Positions 24,080 through 33,811 of a DNA stretch of 35,846 nucleotides are shown here, piece after piece (within the stretch, counting starts at the first letter, position 1; the number at the start of each line of letters is the position of its first letter). The position numbers and the translations under genes were made by a program. The stretch lies in NCBI GenBank assembly GCA_964647625.1, contig CAZYHZ010000046.1, positions 1 through 35,846 on the forward strand, written 5' to 3'. This stretch comes from DASRJG01 sp964647625 (GTDB taxonomy: Bacteria > Acidobacteriota > Polarisedimenticolia > Polarisedimenticolales > DASRJG01). The notes under the pieces are model-generated. The model was not told the DNA's origin and did not search any database. It worked only from the letters and a program-made list of their open reading frames with translations.

Positions 24080-24325
24080 TCAGTCGCCGACCGCGACGGG
24101 GAAGCGAACGCCCCGCAGCGCGGACGCGTGGCGCTTCAAGTTGAAGCGGCCCTGGTCGCAGCGGAGGCACCCGGCGGAGGTCCGGAACCGTGTGCGCAGC
24201 GCGCAGTCGTACGACGGATACCAGACCTCGAAACGGAGGCAGTAGAAGTCGTCGCCGGGCTCGCGCGTGCCGAGCGGAAAGCTCACGTTTCCGTCGTCGC
24301 GGCGATCGTCTTCGGGTCCGATCAT
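24080..24325 (-). CDS. Small four-cysteine protein of unknown function
   Basis: The product is 81 aa from ATG 24325, chosen for GGAAGG about eight bases upstream; an in-frame GTG at 24358 lacks a binding site. It contains FYCLRFEVWYPSYDC, then FRTSAGCLRC and DQGRFNLKRHA. Four Cys, two of them as CxxC, together with nearby His suggest a zinc or other metal site. The composition (aromatic, Cys, balanced charges) is unlike the Arg/Ala-rich shadow frames in this DNA, so it is judged real. No signal peptide is seen, so it is cytosolic. It sits upstream of the HAD phosphatase gene in the same direction, and divergent from asd across a 74-bp spacer. Its function is not recognised. Confidence 0.7.
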   Translation of the reverse strand: MIGPEDDRRDDGNVSFPLGTREPGDDFYCLRFEVWYPSYDCALRTRFRTSAGCLRCDQGRFNLKRHASALRGVRFPVAVGD

Positions 24326-24371
24326 CGTGCCCGCCTTCCGCGCTCGGCCGAAAAGCACGTCCGAGTCGCCG

Positions 24372-24379
24372 AGTATACT
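24372..24379. promoter_or_regulatory. Palindromic -10 (AGTATACT) shared by divergent genes
   Basis: AGTATACT is its own reverse complement, so TATACT, a near-consensus -10, reads on both strands. It lies in the 74-bp gap between the small Cys protein (left) and asd (right), 21 bp from the asd GTG and about 47 bp from the other start. No good -35 is seen on either side. The lysine operon and the Cys protein/HAD pair may share this element. Confidence 0.5.
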
Positions 24380-24399
24380 ACGCGTCCGGAGATCGTTTC

Positions 24400-25455
24400 G
24401 TGCAGCGTTATCGCGTCGGAATCGCGGGTGCGACGGGACTCGTCGGACAGCGCTTGATCGCAGCGCTCGGCGCGCATCCGTGGTTCGAGATCACGGCACT
24501 CGGCGCATCCGAGCGCTCGTCGGGTGCGGCGTATCGGGCGGCGGCGCGCTGGCTGCTTCCGGCGCCGATCCCCGAGCCCGCCGCCTCGATGAACGTCGGG
24601 GGATGCGCCTCCGGAGATTTCCGAACCTGCGATCTCGTCCTGTCCGCGCTCGATGCGCCGGTCGCGCGCGAGGTCGAGCCGGCGCTCGCGGACGCCGGCG
24701 TCCCGGTCATCAGCAACAGCTCCGCCTACCGCATGGATCCCCGCGTTCCGCTCATCATCCCCGAGGTCAACGGCCGCCACGCCGACGTTGTGGGCCGGCG
24801 CCCCGGCGGCTTCATCGTCACGAACCCGAACTGCTCCGTGATCGGCCTCGCCCTGGCTTTGGCGCCGCTTCACGCCGCCTTCGGAGTCGAGCGCGTGATC
24901 GTCTCGACCATGCAGTCCGCCTCGGGCGCGGGCCTCTCCGGCCCGCGTGCGATCGAGCTGATGGACAACGTCGTTCCGTTCATCGCCGGGGAAGAAGACA
25001 AGATCGAAGCCGAGCTCGGCAAGCTCCTCGGCGGCGTCGAAGGCGATCTCTTCGCTCCCGCGACGTTCGCGGTGTCGGCGCACTGCAACCGCGTGCCGAC
25101 GCTCGACGGGCATCTCGAGGCGGTGTCCGTCGGATTGGCCTCCCGCGCGTCCGCCGCCGACGCGATCGAGGCGATGACCGCATTTCGCGGCGACATCCGG
25201 GACCTGACGCTTCCGACCGCTCCGGAGCGGCCGATCGTCGTCCGCAGCGAGCCCGACCGTCCGCAAACGAGGCTCGATCGGGAGACCGGGTCCGGCATGA
25301 GCGTCGTCGTCGGTCGCGTTCGCCCGTGCCCGGTGCTCACGCTGAGGCTCGTCGTGCTCTCCCACAACATGATCCGGGGCGCGGCCGGCGCGGCGCTGCT
25401 CAACGCGGAGCTGCTCGCGGCGCGAGGGTTGCTGCGGCGGAGACCCGCTGCGTGA
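24400..25455 (+). CDS. asd: Aspartate-semialdehyde dehydrogenase
   Basis: The product is 351 aa. It reduces aspartyl phosphate to aspartate semialdehyde with NADPH, the branch point to lysine/DAP, threonine and methionine. GIAGATGLVGQ (residues 7-17) binds NADP, TNPNCSVIGLAL carries the catalytic Cys145, and SAHCNRVP holds the catalytic His near 229. SNSSAYRMDPRVPLIIPEVN and QSASGAGLSG place it in the archaeal/fungal-type Asd group rather than the classical proteobacterial type. The GTG start has GGAG about eight bases upstream and the palindromic -10 just before. It is the first gene of the lysine operon, and its TGA overlaps the lysC GTG by 4 bp. Confidence 0.93.
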   Translation: MQRYRVGIAGATGLVGQRLIAALGAHPWFEITALGASERSSGAAYRAAARWLLPAPIPEPAASMNVGGCASGDFRTCDLVLSALDAPVAREVEPALADAGVPVISNSSAYRMDPRVPLIIPEVNGRHADVVGRRPGGFIVTNPNCSVIGLALALAPLHAAFGVERVIVSTMQSASGAGLSGPRAIELMDNVVPFIAGEEDKIEAELGKLLGGVEGDLFAPATFAVSAHCNRVPTLDGHLEAVSVGLASRASAADAIEAMTAFRGDIRDLTLPTAPERPIVVRSEPDRPQTRLDRETGSGMSVVVGRVRPCPVLTLRLVVLSHNMIRGAAGAALLNAELLAARGLLRRRPAA

Positions 25456-26813
25456 TCGTGATGAAGTTCGGCGGCACGTCCGTCGCCGACGCGGACAGGC
25501 TGCGCGCCGTCGCCGACATCGTGAAAGGACGGATCGCGCGCCGGCCGGTCGTCGTGGTTTCGGCGCTGGCGGGCGTCACGGATCTGCTCGAGCGCGCGGT
25601 TGCGCTCGCGCGCGGCGGCGACCGCGACTCGCTCGAGCCCGTGATCGCCGATCTCTCGAGGCGTCATCGATGGGCCGTCTCCGCCGTGGAGTCCGCCGCG
25701 AGGCGCCACGACCTCGGCCTCGAGATCGATGCGATGTTCGAGGACCTGAGGCAGCTGTTGCGCTCGGTGCGCGTCCTCGGTGAGGGGACGCCACGGGCCG
25801 CGGACACGCTGCTCGCCTTCGGCGAGACCTTCTCCTCGCGGATCCTCGCGGCGGTGCTCGAGGATCGAGGCGTTCCCTGCCGGCTCATCGACGCCCGCGA
25901 CGTCTTGATCACCGACGCGGCGTTCGGGCAGGCCGAGCCGGATGCGGGCGAGGTGGCGGCGCGGGCGCGCCGGCATCTCGTCCCCGCCGTCGAGGCCGGC
26001 GCCGTGCCGGTCCTCGGCGGGTTCGTCGGAGCGACGCGCGACGGCCGTACGACGACGCTCGGACGGGGAGGCTCCGACACCTCCGCCGCGGTCGTCGGAG
26101 CGGCGCTTTCGGTCGAAGAGATCGAGATCTGGAGCGACGTCGACGGAATCATGACGGCCGATCCGCGCGCCGTTCCCGAAGCGTCGCGGCGCGAGACGAT
26201 CACGTTCGCCGAGGCGCACGAGCTCGCCTGTTACGGCGCGAAAGTCATCCATCCGCCGTCGATCGCCCCCGCGGTCCGGGCGGGTATCCCCGTCCGTGTC
26301 CTCAACACGCTGCGTCCGGAAGGGCGCGGCACGCTCATCGTCGAGGACGCCCAAGCGGCCGGGGACGTGCTGGCGTCCGTCGCGTCCCGCTCAGGGCTGG
26401 CCGTCGTGTGCGCGAGCTCGCGGACGCTGCGCACCGATCCGGAGTTCCTGCCGCGGGTCCTGGCGGCGATCGGAGACGGCCGCGCGGTCGCCGACCTCGT
26501 CGTCTCTTCGGAGGTGGCTGTGGTTCTCGTCGTGCCCAAGGCCGTGCTCGCCGGCGGGCTCGCCGAAAGGCTGAGCGAGTTCGCCGACGTCGAGAGTCGA
26601 TCGGGACGAGGAATCGTCTGCATCGTCGGACGGTCCCTCGGGCGAAGCCGTGACCTCCGAGGGAACGTGCTGCGCGCGCTCGCGGCCTGGGATCCCGAGA
26701 TCGCGGTCACCGGAGCGTCCGCGACGAGCGTGTCGGCCGTGCTTCCCGACGACCGCGTCGTTCCGTGCGTCCGCGCGATCCATCGAGAGTTCTTCGAAGG
26801 CGGCGCCTCGTGA
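25452..26813 (+). CDS. lysC: Aspartate kinase, monofunctional
   Basis: The product is 453 aa. It phosphorylates aspartate, the committed step of the pathway. MKFGGTSVADADRLRA near the start binds ATP, FGETFSSRILAAVL and GRGGSDTSAAVVG (about 205) belong to the kinase core, and WSDVDGIMTADPR is the Asp-rich active-site loop. Residues of about 300-453 form two ACT domains (SGLAVVCASSRTLR ... GRGIVCIVGRSLG ... AVTGASATSVSAVL), the usual site for lysine or threonine feedback. There is no homoserine dehydrogenase fusion. GTG 25452, overlapping the asd stop, is chosen because GGCGGAG lies about nine bases before it. ATG 25461 is a possible alternative that would lose three residues. Confidence 0.93.
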   Translation: MIVMKFGGTSVADADRLRAVADIVKGRIARRPVVVVSALAGVTDLLERAVALARGGDRDSLEPVIADLSRRHRWAVSAVESAARRHDLGLEIDAMFEDLRQLLRSVRVLGEGTPRAADTLLAFGETFSSRILAAVLEDRGVPCRLIDARDVLITDAAFGQAEPDAGEVAARARRHLVPAVEAGAVPVLGGFVGATRDGRTTTLGRGGSDTSAAVVGAALSVEEIEIWSDVDGIMTADPRAVPEASRRETITFAEAHELACYGAKVIHPPSIAPAVRAGIPVRVLNTLRPEGRGTLIVEDAQAAGDVLASVASRSGLAVVCASSRTLRTDPEFLPRVLAAIGDGRAVADLVVSSEVAVVLVVPKAVLAGGLAERLSEFADVESRSGRGIVCIVGRSLGRSRDLRGNVLRALAAWDPEIAVTGASATSVSAVLPDDRVVPCVRAIHREFFEGGAS

Positions 26814-27580
26814 GATACGCGCTCGTCGGGTACGGCCGCATGGGGCGAGCGATCGAGGCGGCCGCCTCGGCGCGGGGCCACGACCTCGCGGCCGTCGTCG
26901 ACCGGACGGCCCGCGGCACGCGCGTCGCGCGCAGCCTCGAGGACGTGACGTGGCGCCGGATCGACGTGGCTTTCGAGTTCACGGAGCCGTCGTCCGCGAA
27001 GGGTCACCTCCTGGCCCTCCTTGCGCGCGGGGTCCCGGTCGTGTGCGGCACGACCGGTTGGGACCCCGCCGATCCCGAGGTCCGCAGGGCGGCGTCCCGC
27101 GCACGGGCCGGCGCGGTGATCGCCGCGAACTACTCGGTCGGTGTCAACCTCTTCTTCGCCGTGGTCGAGGAGGCCGCGCGGCGCTTCCTGGGCGCGGGCG
27201 GCTATGATCCGTGGGTCGCGGAATGGCACCATCGCGGCAAGGCCGATGCGCCGTCCGGGACGGCGCGGCGGCTCGCACGGCTGATCGCAGCGGGCGCGCC
27301 GGAGACGCGCATCGTCGAAGGGCTTCCCGAGGGCTCGCTCCCCCCGGGGGACGTGCACGTCGGCGCGATCCGTGCCGGGCTCGAGTCCGGACGGCACGTC
27401 GTGGGGTTCGATGGTCCGGACGACCGCGTGACGCTCGAGCATGCCTCTCGCGGCCGGGACGGATTCGCGCGTGGGGCGGTGCTCGCGGCGGAGTGGCTGC
27501 GCGGAAAGCAGGGGATTCACGGATTCGACGAGGTGCTCGCGGGGAACCGAAAGCCTCGGGCACGCAGGAGGTCACGATGA
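26810..27580 (+). CDS. dapB: 4-Hydroxy-tetrahydrodipicolinate reductase
   Basis: The product is 256 aa. It reduces the DapA product to tetrahydrodipicolinate with NAD(P)H. YALVGYGRMGRAIEAAA (4-20) is the dinucleotide-binding motif, FEFTEPSSAKGHL and VVCGTTGWD are cofactor-pocket blocks, ANYSVGVNLFF is conserved, and EWHHRGKADAPSGTA (about 137-151) is the DapB signature with catalytic His and Lys. The GTG start is embedded in the lysC stop (GTGA). The length is slightly short compared with the usual 265-270 aa because the N-terminal loop region is compact, but all motifs are intact. Confidence 0.93.
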   Translation: MRYALVGYGRMGRAIEAAASARGHDLAAVVDRTARGTRVARSLEDVTWRRIDVAFEFTEPSSAKGHLLALLARGVPVVCGTTGWDPADPEVRRAASRARAGAVIAANYSVGVNLFFAVVEEAARRFLGAGGYDPWVAEWHHRGKADAPSGTARRLARLIAAGAPETRIVEGLPEGSLPPGDVHVGAIRAGLESGRHVVGFDGPDDRVTLEHASRGRDGFARGAVLAAEWLRGKQGIHGFDEVLAGNRKPRARRRSR

Positions 27581-28481
27581 ACAGAAGCGCCGGCTTGAAG
27601 CTCGAAGGGGCGATGACCGCTCTCGTGACGCCGTTCGATCGCGACGGCGGGCTCGACCTTTCCGCCTTCTCGCGTCTCGTCGCCTGGCAGATCGAATCGG
27701 GGATTCACGGGATCGTTCCGTGCGGGACGACCGGCGAGGGCGCCACGCTCCGGCCGGAGGAGCACGCGCAGGTGATCGCGAAGGCGGTCGAGGTCGCCGC
27801 CGGACGCGTTCCCGTGATCGCCGGCTGCGGCACCAACGACACGCGGACGACGGTCGAAGGCGCCAAGCGCGCGGCGGGGGCGGGAGCCGATGCGCTGCTC
27901 GTCGTGACCCCGTACTACAACAAGCCGAACCGATCGGGGATGCGCGCGCACTTCACCGCCGTCGCCGAAAGCTGCGGACTCCCCGTGGTCGCCTACAACG
28001 TTCCCGGACGGACGGGACAGAACGTCCCGGCGGATCAGGCGCTGTCCCTTGCGACGATTCCGGGCGTCGTCGGGATCAAGGAGGCGGCCGCCAACCTCGA
28101 GCAGCTCGCGGCCATCGTGGCGGGAAAGCCCGACGGGTTCGCCGTGCTGACCGGGGATGACGCGCTCGCCCTGCCCGCCGTGGCGCTCGGAGCGTCCGGC
28201 GTCGTCTCCGTCGTTTCGAACGAGGCGCCGAAAGACATGGCGGACATGATGAACGCCGCGCTGCGCTCCGACTTCCGTTTGGCGCGCGAGATCCACTATC
28301 GCCTCCTGCCGCTGATGCAGGCGAACTTCATCGAGTCGAATCCGGTGCCGGTCAAGGCGGCGCTCCATCGGTTGGGGCGGTGCGGGGAAACGCTCCGTTC
28401 GCCGCTCGGCCCGGCCGAAGAGGCGACCCGGCGCCGGATCGACGAGGCGCTCTCCCACGCCGGCCTCGTGGGAACCGCGGC

Positions 28482-28485
<4 letters not shown>
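27577..28485 (+). CDS. dapA: 4-Hydroxy-tetrahydrodipicolinate synthase
   Basis: The product is 302 aa, normal for this TIM-barrel Schiff-base aldolase. It condenses pyruvate with aspartate semialdehyde. PCGTTGEGATL carries the Thr of the proton relay, VVTPYYNKPN supplies the Tyr contributed across the dimer, VVAYNVPGRTG the catalytic Tyr, and GVVGIKEAAANLEQ the Lys that binds pyruvate (near 168). The ATG at 27577 overlaps the dapB stop (ATGA) and has a strong AGGAGGT nine to five bases upstream, the best ribosome site in the operon. It could serve to raise DapA output relative to its neighbours. Confidence 0.95.
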
Positions 28486-29314
<829 letters not shown>

Positions 29315-29318
<4 letters not shown>

Positions 29319-30451
29319 GCTGGCGCGAAGCCCGCCGGATGGACGGCATCGAGCGGACCCTGATCCGCCGCATCTTCGATTCGGCGCCGCCCGGCTCCAT
29401 CAACCTGGGGCTCGGCCAGCCGGACGTACCGACGCCGCCGGGCATCCGCTTGGCCGGCATCGCCGGCATCGCCGCCGGGAAGACGGCCTACACGTCGACC
29501 GCGGGGGACCCGGCGGTTCGCGCCGCCGTGGCGGCGCGATATCCGGAATCCGCCACCGGCCCGGCCAACGTCGTCGTCACCGTGGGATCCCAGGAGGCCG
29601 TCTTCGTCTCGGCCCTGACGCTGCTCGATCCGGGCGACGAGATGCTGGTGCCCGATCCCGGCTATCCCGCATATCCCGTGATCGCCAAGCTCCTCGGCGC
29701 GACGGCCGTCGGCTATCCCTTGCGGCCCGAGCGCGCGTTTCGCATCGATCCCGAGGACGTGAGGAGCCGCCTCACCGAGCGGACGAAGCTCGTGATCCTG
29801 TGCTCGCCTTCGAACCCGACCGGTGCCATGGATCTCGAAGACGATCTCGAGGCGCTCGCCGCGTTGCTCCACGAGAAAGAGATCCCTTGGCTATCGGACG
29901 AGATCTACGCCGGGTTCACGTACGACCGTCCTGCGGCATCGATCGCGCGCTTCGCTCCCGGCGGCGGATTGGTCGTATCGGGCCTGTCCAAGGACCTCAG
30001 CATGACCGGCTGGCGCATCGGGTGGGTCGTCGGGCCCGAGCCGATCATCGCCCGCGTCATCGCGGCGCACCAGTACGTGGTGACGTGCGCGCCCAGCGTC
30101 TCGCAGGCCGCCGCCTTGACGGCGCTCGGCGAATCCGCGGCCGGAGAGCGCGAGAGCTATCGGACGTTGTTCCGGTCGCGCCGCGGGCTGATGGCGAAGG
30201 AGCTGCGCCGCATCGATGGGCTTCCGGTGACGATGCCGGACGGCGCGTTCTACTTCTTCGTCGACGTCCGCACATTCGGAAGCTCTCTCGAGATCGCCGA
30301 GGTGCTCCTTTCGAAGCACCGGGTGATCGTGATCCCGGGCGAGGCATTCGGACCGGGCGGAGCGGGATTCCTTCGGATCTCGTATGCCGCCGGCGACGAG
30401 GACATCCGGACCGGCATTCGCGCCCTGCGCGAGGTGCTCGCGCGGCGCTGA
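29315..30451 (+). CDS. dapC: Aminotransferase class I/II, probable succinyl-DAP aminotransferase
   Basis: The product is 378 aa and PLP-dependent. INLGLGQPDVPTPP, the CSPSNPTGA substrate/PLP loop, SDEIYAGF and GLSKDLSMTGWRIGW, with the PLP Lys near 224, mark fold type I aspartate-aminotransferase relatives. The position directly after dapD, with an ATGA overlap, points to N-succinyl-L,L-diaminopimelate aminotransferase (DapC). DapL would not need DapD, so that is less likely. The closely related aspartate and alanine aminotransferases cannot be excluded by sequence alone. A short hairpin with TTT follows the stop. The deacylase DapE and epimerase DapF are not in the window. Confidence 0.85.
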
Positions 30452-30466
30452 GCCTCCCGGCTCTTT
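30450..30466 (+). terminator. Weak intrinsic terminator after the lysine operon
   Basis: GAGCC-TCCC-GGCTC followed by TTT begins within the dapC stop codon. The stem is only five pairs and the T run three, so termination may be partial. It also fills nearly all of the 14-bp gap to the convergent HEAT-like gene. Confidence 0.35.
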
Positions 30467-31341
30467 CAGTCCTTGGGGCTTCCCGCAGCGGCGTTCGCAT
30501 CGCGCGCCGCGATCGCCTTCTCGATGTTCGCCGCCAGGCCCTTGAGCGCGGCCGTCACCGCGGGATCGTCGTCGCCGTGCTTCTCGATGTACTCGTAGAT
30601 CGCGCCGACCTCGTAGTCGGTTGCGACCGGAAGCAAAGCGCGGGCCGCGAGGAGGCGGGCCTCTTTGTCCGGGGCCTTGAGCGCATTCTTGAGCGGGCCC
30701 AACCCGGCGCCGCCGAGCTGGGCCAGGGATGCCGCCGCGATGGGACGCATGGACGGCTGCCCCTCCATCATGATCTTCTCGAGATAGAAACGGGACTGCG
30801 GGTAACGCAGGGCGCCGAGCGCGCCGACAACGTCGCCGGTCAGGCTCGGGTCCTCGATCGCGCTGTCGATCAGCGGCTGCACCGCGAGCGGGGTATGAAT
30901 GGTCTGGATGGCCTCGATCGCGTGCGCCTTTGCGGCGTGGTTTCCGACCCAGAGCGCGTCGAGGATGATCGGCACGTGGGTCCCCGACAGCTCGGCACGG
31001 GCCTGACGCGAGGCGTCCATGGCGGTTTCGAGCACCTCGTCGGTGTATTCGGGTTTCACCGAGTTCATCGCGTTGCGCAGGGCGAGCATCGAGTGATCGC
31101 CGAACGTGACGAGCTCGCGCCGGGCGCGGGCCGAGATCTGTTCGTCGCGCTTGCCCTGGGGCCATGCCAGCTTGGCCAGATTTTCCGCCTGACCCGCGAT
31201 GTCGCCGCCCGCGGCCAGCGCGGCCAGCACCGCCTCGTGCGCGCGGTCGGGCGAGGTCGGTGGCGGCGAGGCGAGGGCTGCGGCTCCTCCGAGCGTCACG
31301 GCCGCGATGGCGAGCAGGCGAACGACGAACGATCGTCTCAA
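30466..31341 (-). CDS. Secreted HEAT-repeat-like protein
   Basis: The product is 291 aa from TTG 31341. This start is chosen because GGGGAGGT lies exactly five bases upstream and a signal peptide follows (MRRSFVVRLLAIAAVTLGG). The open frame extends further upstream but lacks a binding site there. The body is alpha-helical with HEAT/PBS-lyase-like pairs: AKAHAIEAIQTIHTPLAVQPL, LTGDVVGALGALRYPQSR, MRPIAAASLAQLGGAGLGP and ARLLAARALLPVATDYEVG. Such repeats form solenoids that bind other proteins. The location is periplasmic or extracellular. It is 50 bp after the Mrp gene on the same strand and may be in that operon. No catalytic residues are seen. Confidence 0.8.
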   Translation of the reverse strand: MRRSFVVRLLAIAAVTLGGAAALASPPPTSPDRAHEAVLAALAAGGDIAGQAENLAKLAWPQGKRDEQISARARRELVTFGDHSMLALRNAMNSVKPEYTDEVLETAMDASRQARAELSGTHVPIILDALWVGNHAAKAHAIEAIQTIHTPLAVQPLIDSAIEDPSLTGDVVGALGALRYPQSRFYLEKIMMEGQPSMRPIAAASLAQLGGAGLGPLKNALKAPDKEARLLAARALLPVATDYEVGAIYEYIEKHGDDDPAVTAALKGLAANIEKAIAARDANAAAGSPKD

Positions 31342-31391
31342 GCAAAACCTCCCCTTCGGCACGCGAGTATACGGTGAGCGCGCCGGGCGGG

Positions 31392-32489
31392 CTATGACGG
31401 GCGCCGGGCCCACTCCGGCCCGGCAGCCCCGCCCTTGTCCAGCGAGCCGAGGATGCGTTCCGCGACGTCGGCGAACGCCTTCGCCAGGTCGGAGCGCGGA
31501 GAGGACGCGACCACCGGTTTTCCGCGGTCTCCGCCTTCACGGATTTCAGCGTCGAGAGGGATCTCTCCGAGAAACGGCGCCTCGAGACGAGACGCTTCGC
31601 GCTTTCCGCCGCCGTGACCGAAGATCTCGGTTCGCTTGCCGCAATGCGGGCAGGCGAAAAAGCTCATGTTCTCCACGATTCCCAGGATCGGAACGTCGAC
31701 CTTCCGGAACATCGCGACGCCTTTGATCGCGTCGGCGAGCGCGACGTCCTGCGGGGTGGTGACGATGACCGCCCCCGACAGGCGGACCTTCTGGGAGAGC
31801 GTGAGCTGCGCGTCCCCGGTGCCGGGCGGCAGATCGACGATGAGGATGTCGAGATCGCCCCAATCGACCTCGCGAAGCAGGTGGTCCAGGGCCTTCATCA
31901 CCATCGGGCCACGCCAGATCACGGCCTGGTCTTTCTCGACGAGGAATCCGAGCGACATGAATCTCACGCCCCACCGATCGAATGGGACGATCGCGCGCCC
32001 TCCCGCGGAGAGCGTCGGCTTTTCGTCGACGCCCATCATCAAGGGAATCGACGGCCCGTAGATGTCCGCATCGAGAAGCCCGGTTCGCGCCCCGCGGCTC
32101 GCGAGCGCGACCGCGAGATTGACCGCGACGGTGGATTTGCCGACGCCGCCTTTTCCTGAGGCCACCGCGATGACGTGGCGGACGCCGGGCAGGAGGTCGG
32201 AGTCGAGCGCACCCGGAGGGGACGGCGCGGGCGCGCGGCCGGGGCCTGCGGCACCGACGCGGATCGCGACCGACGTGACGCCGGGAAGGGCGGTCAGGCA
32301 CGCCCGAGCGTCACGCTCGATGGTGCCGGCGACGGCGGGGTTCCCGGGACCGATCGCGATCTCGAAGGAGACGGCTCCGTCGTGGACCGCGAGATTCTGC
32401 ACGGTGCCGAACGCCACGATGTCGCGCGTGAACCCCGGGTACTTGACCTGGGAGAGCGCTCGGCGAACATCGTCGACCGTCACGGGCAT
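31392..32489 (-). CDS. mrp: Mrp/ApbC/NBP35-type Fe-S cluster carrier ATPase
   Basis: The product is 365 aa. It holds and delivers iron-sulfur clusters to apo-enzymes in the cytosol. An N-terminal MIP18/DUF59 domain (about 1-80; VRRALSQVKYPGFTRDIVAFG) is followed by the deviant Walker A SGKGGVGKSTVAVNLA (near 108), then LLDADIYGPSIPLMMG, VDLPPGTGDAQLTL (Walker B) and TTPQDVALADAIKG. FFACPHCGK supplies the CxxC that bridges a 4Fe-4S cluster between two subunits. The ATG at 32489, with TGAGG about six bases upstream, is preferred over an in-frame GTG four codons earlier that falls inside the binding site. It is 21 bp after the outer-membrane protein gene. Confidence 0.95.
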   Translation of the reverse strand: MPVTVDDVRRALSQVKYPGFTRDIVAFGTVQNLAVHDGAVSFEIAIGPGNPAVAGTIERDARACLTALPGVTSVAIRVGAAGPGRAPAPSPPGALDSDLLPGVRHVIAVASGKGGVGKSTVAVNLAVALASRGARTGLLDADIYGPSIPLMMGVDEKPTLSAGGRAIVPFDRWGVRFMSLGFLVEKDQAVIWRGPMVMKALDHLLREVDWGDLDILIVDLPPGTGDAQLTLSQKVRLSGAVIVTTPQDVALADAIKGVAMFRKVDVPILGIVENMSFFACPHCGKRTEIFGHGGGKREASRLEAPFLGEIPLDAEIREGGDRGKPVVASSPRSDLAKAFADVAERILGSLDKGGAAGPEWARRPS

Positions 32490-32510
32490 GGGGTGCCTCA
32501 CCCCGAAGGA

Positions 32511-33776
32511 TCAGAACCGGTAGGATAGACCGAGCGTGTAGCCCTCGTACCCGACGTTCAACGTCTGGTGATCGTTGCCGCCGGATGCGTTCGGCACCAC
32601 ATATTCGCCGACGTCGATGTGCGACACGTCGCGCAGCGTCAAAAAGACCCGGAGCCCTCGGTAGACCACCGCCTGGAGCCCTACGTAGATCTCGAACGAC
32701 TGCGCGATCTGCGATGACGTATCCACCCTGGAGCCCACACCGACCGGGATCTGCGCGAGCTCGGAGAGCGAGTGGGGCTGAGCCGGCGGATTGTTCGGAT
32801 CGATCAGCTGGCCTTCGGGCCACGGGTTGGCCATGATCGCGATCAGCTCGTCGCTGGTCAGCGGGACGTTCGGCGAGCCGATCAAGGCGTAGTACGACGT
32901 CGTCGAGAGGTACTCGCTTCGCACCCGTCCGCGGACCAGGCCGAGCGACACGCCGGAGATGATCGAAATGTGCGCGGGCAGTGGGAACTCGACGTCGAAG
33001 GACGCGCCGAGCCCGTGACCCTCGAAATCCGAGGACTGGCTGACCGTGTCCGGGAGCGGCGTCAGCGCGGCAATGACGTCGAAGTTGTCGACCACGGGGG
33101 CGATCAGCGGCGGAAGGCCTGAATTGATCGAGTAGTAGTTGATCCCCAGGGCGCGTTTGTGAGTCAGCTCGCGATATCCCAGGCTCCAGTGCGCCTTGGC
33201 CCACTTCGTGTCGAACGCCTGCTTCTGGAACTCGAGTCGGAACTCCTTCGTGCGGATGAGCGCGCTCGACGAGTAGCCGTCGACCAGCCCGTTGTCGTAG
33301 ACGCCGCCGTAGAGCGGAAACGCCCGGCTCTCACCGAAGATGAACTGACCGGGCTGGTAGTTGAACGAATCGTTCTGCTCGTGCATACCCTCGTACTGGC
33401 CGAGGATCGAGCCGATGTCGTTCGGGAGATGGTACGTCGCGCGGAGGATCTCCTGGAACGTCGCCTTCGTGTCCTGGACCAGGGGCTCCGCAACACCGCT
33501 CGAGTAGAGGTTCGCGACCTCCTCGTCGCCCTCGAGCATCGACGGCTGCCATCCGGCGAGCGAGACAGTCCACCCACCCCAGCGGTGCAGCGGGGGGTCC
33601 TCGAAATGGCTCTTCACGGGCTTGGTCTCGGTCGCGGCCGGTTTCGTGTCGGCGGCCGCGGGTTTCGGCTCCGGCGGAGGCGGCTCCTTGGGAGCGGGCT
33701 CGTCCTGCGCGAGGATCGGCAATGAGAAGGTGATCGCGCACAGCAGGGCCAACCCGGAACTCGTCAATCTGGTCAT
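32511..33776 (-). CDS. Outer-membrane beta-barrel protein
   Basis: The product is 421 aa. A signal peptide (MTRLTSSGLALLCAITFSLPILAQ) is followed by a Pro/Lys/Ala-rich linker (about 25-55, with PKEPPPPEPKPAAADTKPA) that may cross the periplasm. A long stretch of alternating aromatic and polar strands comes next (WGGWTVSLAGWQP, AHWSLGYRELTHKRALG, GLGASFDVEFPLPAHISI, VYRGLRVFLTLRDVSHI), ending in YTLGLSYRF. The C-terminal Phe after alternating hydrophobic residues is the classic signal for BAM insertion. The cargo or ligand is unknown. AAGGTGA before ATG 33776 decides the start. It sits 35 bp after the lipoprotein gene, and the two may work as a pair at the outer membrane. Confidence 0.85.
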   Translation of the reverse strand: MTRLTSSGLALLCAITFSLPILAQDEPAPKEPPPPEPKPAAADTKPAATETKPVKSHFEDPPLHRWGGWTVSLAGWQPSMLEGDEEVANLYSSGVAEPLVQDTKATFQEILRATYHLPNDIGSILGQYEGMHEQNDSFNYQPGQFIFGESRAFPLYGGVYDNGLVDGYSSSALIRTKEFRLEFQKQAFDTKWAKAHWSLGYRELTHKRALGINYYSINSGLPPLIAPVVDNFDVIAALTPLPDTVSQSSDFEGHGLGASFDVEFPLPAHISIISGVSLGLVRGRVRSEYLSTTSYYALIGSPNVPLTSDELIAIMANPWPEGQLIDPNNPPAQPHSLSELAQIPVGVGSRVDTSSQIAQSFEIYVGLQAVVYRGLRVFLTLRDVSHIDVGEYVVPNASGGNDHQTLNVGYEGYTLGLSYRF

Positions 33777-33811
33777 GCTCACCTTTCTGGCGTCGGCTCG
33801 ATCGCGCGATA

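Noticed and set aside
24326..24399. Lysine riboswitch before asd
   Set aside because: The spacer is only 74 bp, too short for the lysine riboswitch of about 170 nt, and no matching helices are seen.
24870..26354. Long open frame (494 codons) antisense to asd and lysC
   Set aside because: It is Arg/Ser/Pro-rich shadow sequence typical of high-GC DNA, with no motif or ribosome site, and it lies opposite two clear enzymes.
29891..31540. 549-codon leftward frame opposite dapC and the HEAT-like gene
   Set aside because: Its composition is an Arg-rich shadow; it spans two well-supported genes on both strands.
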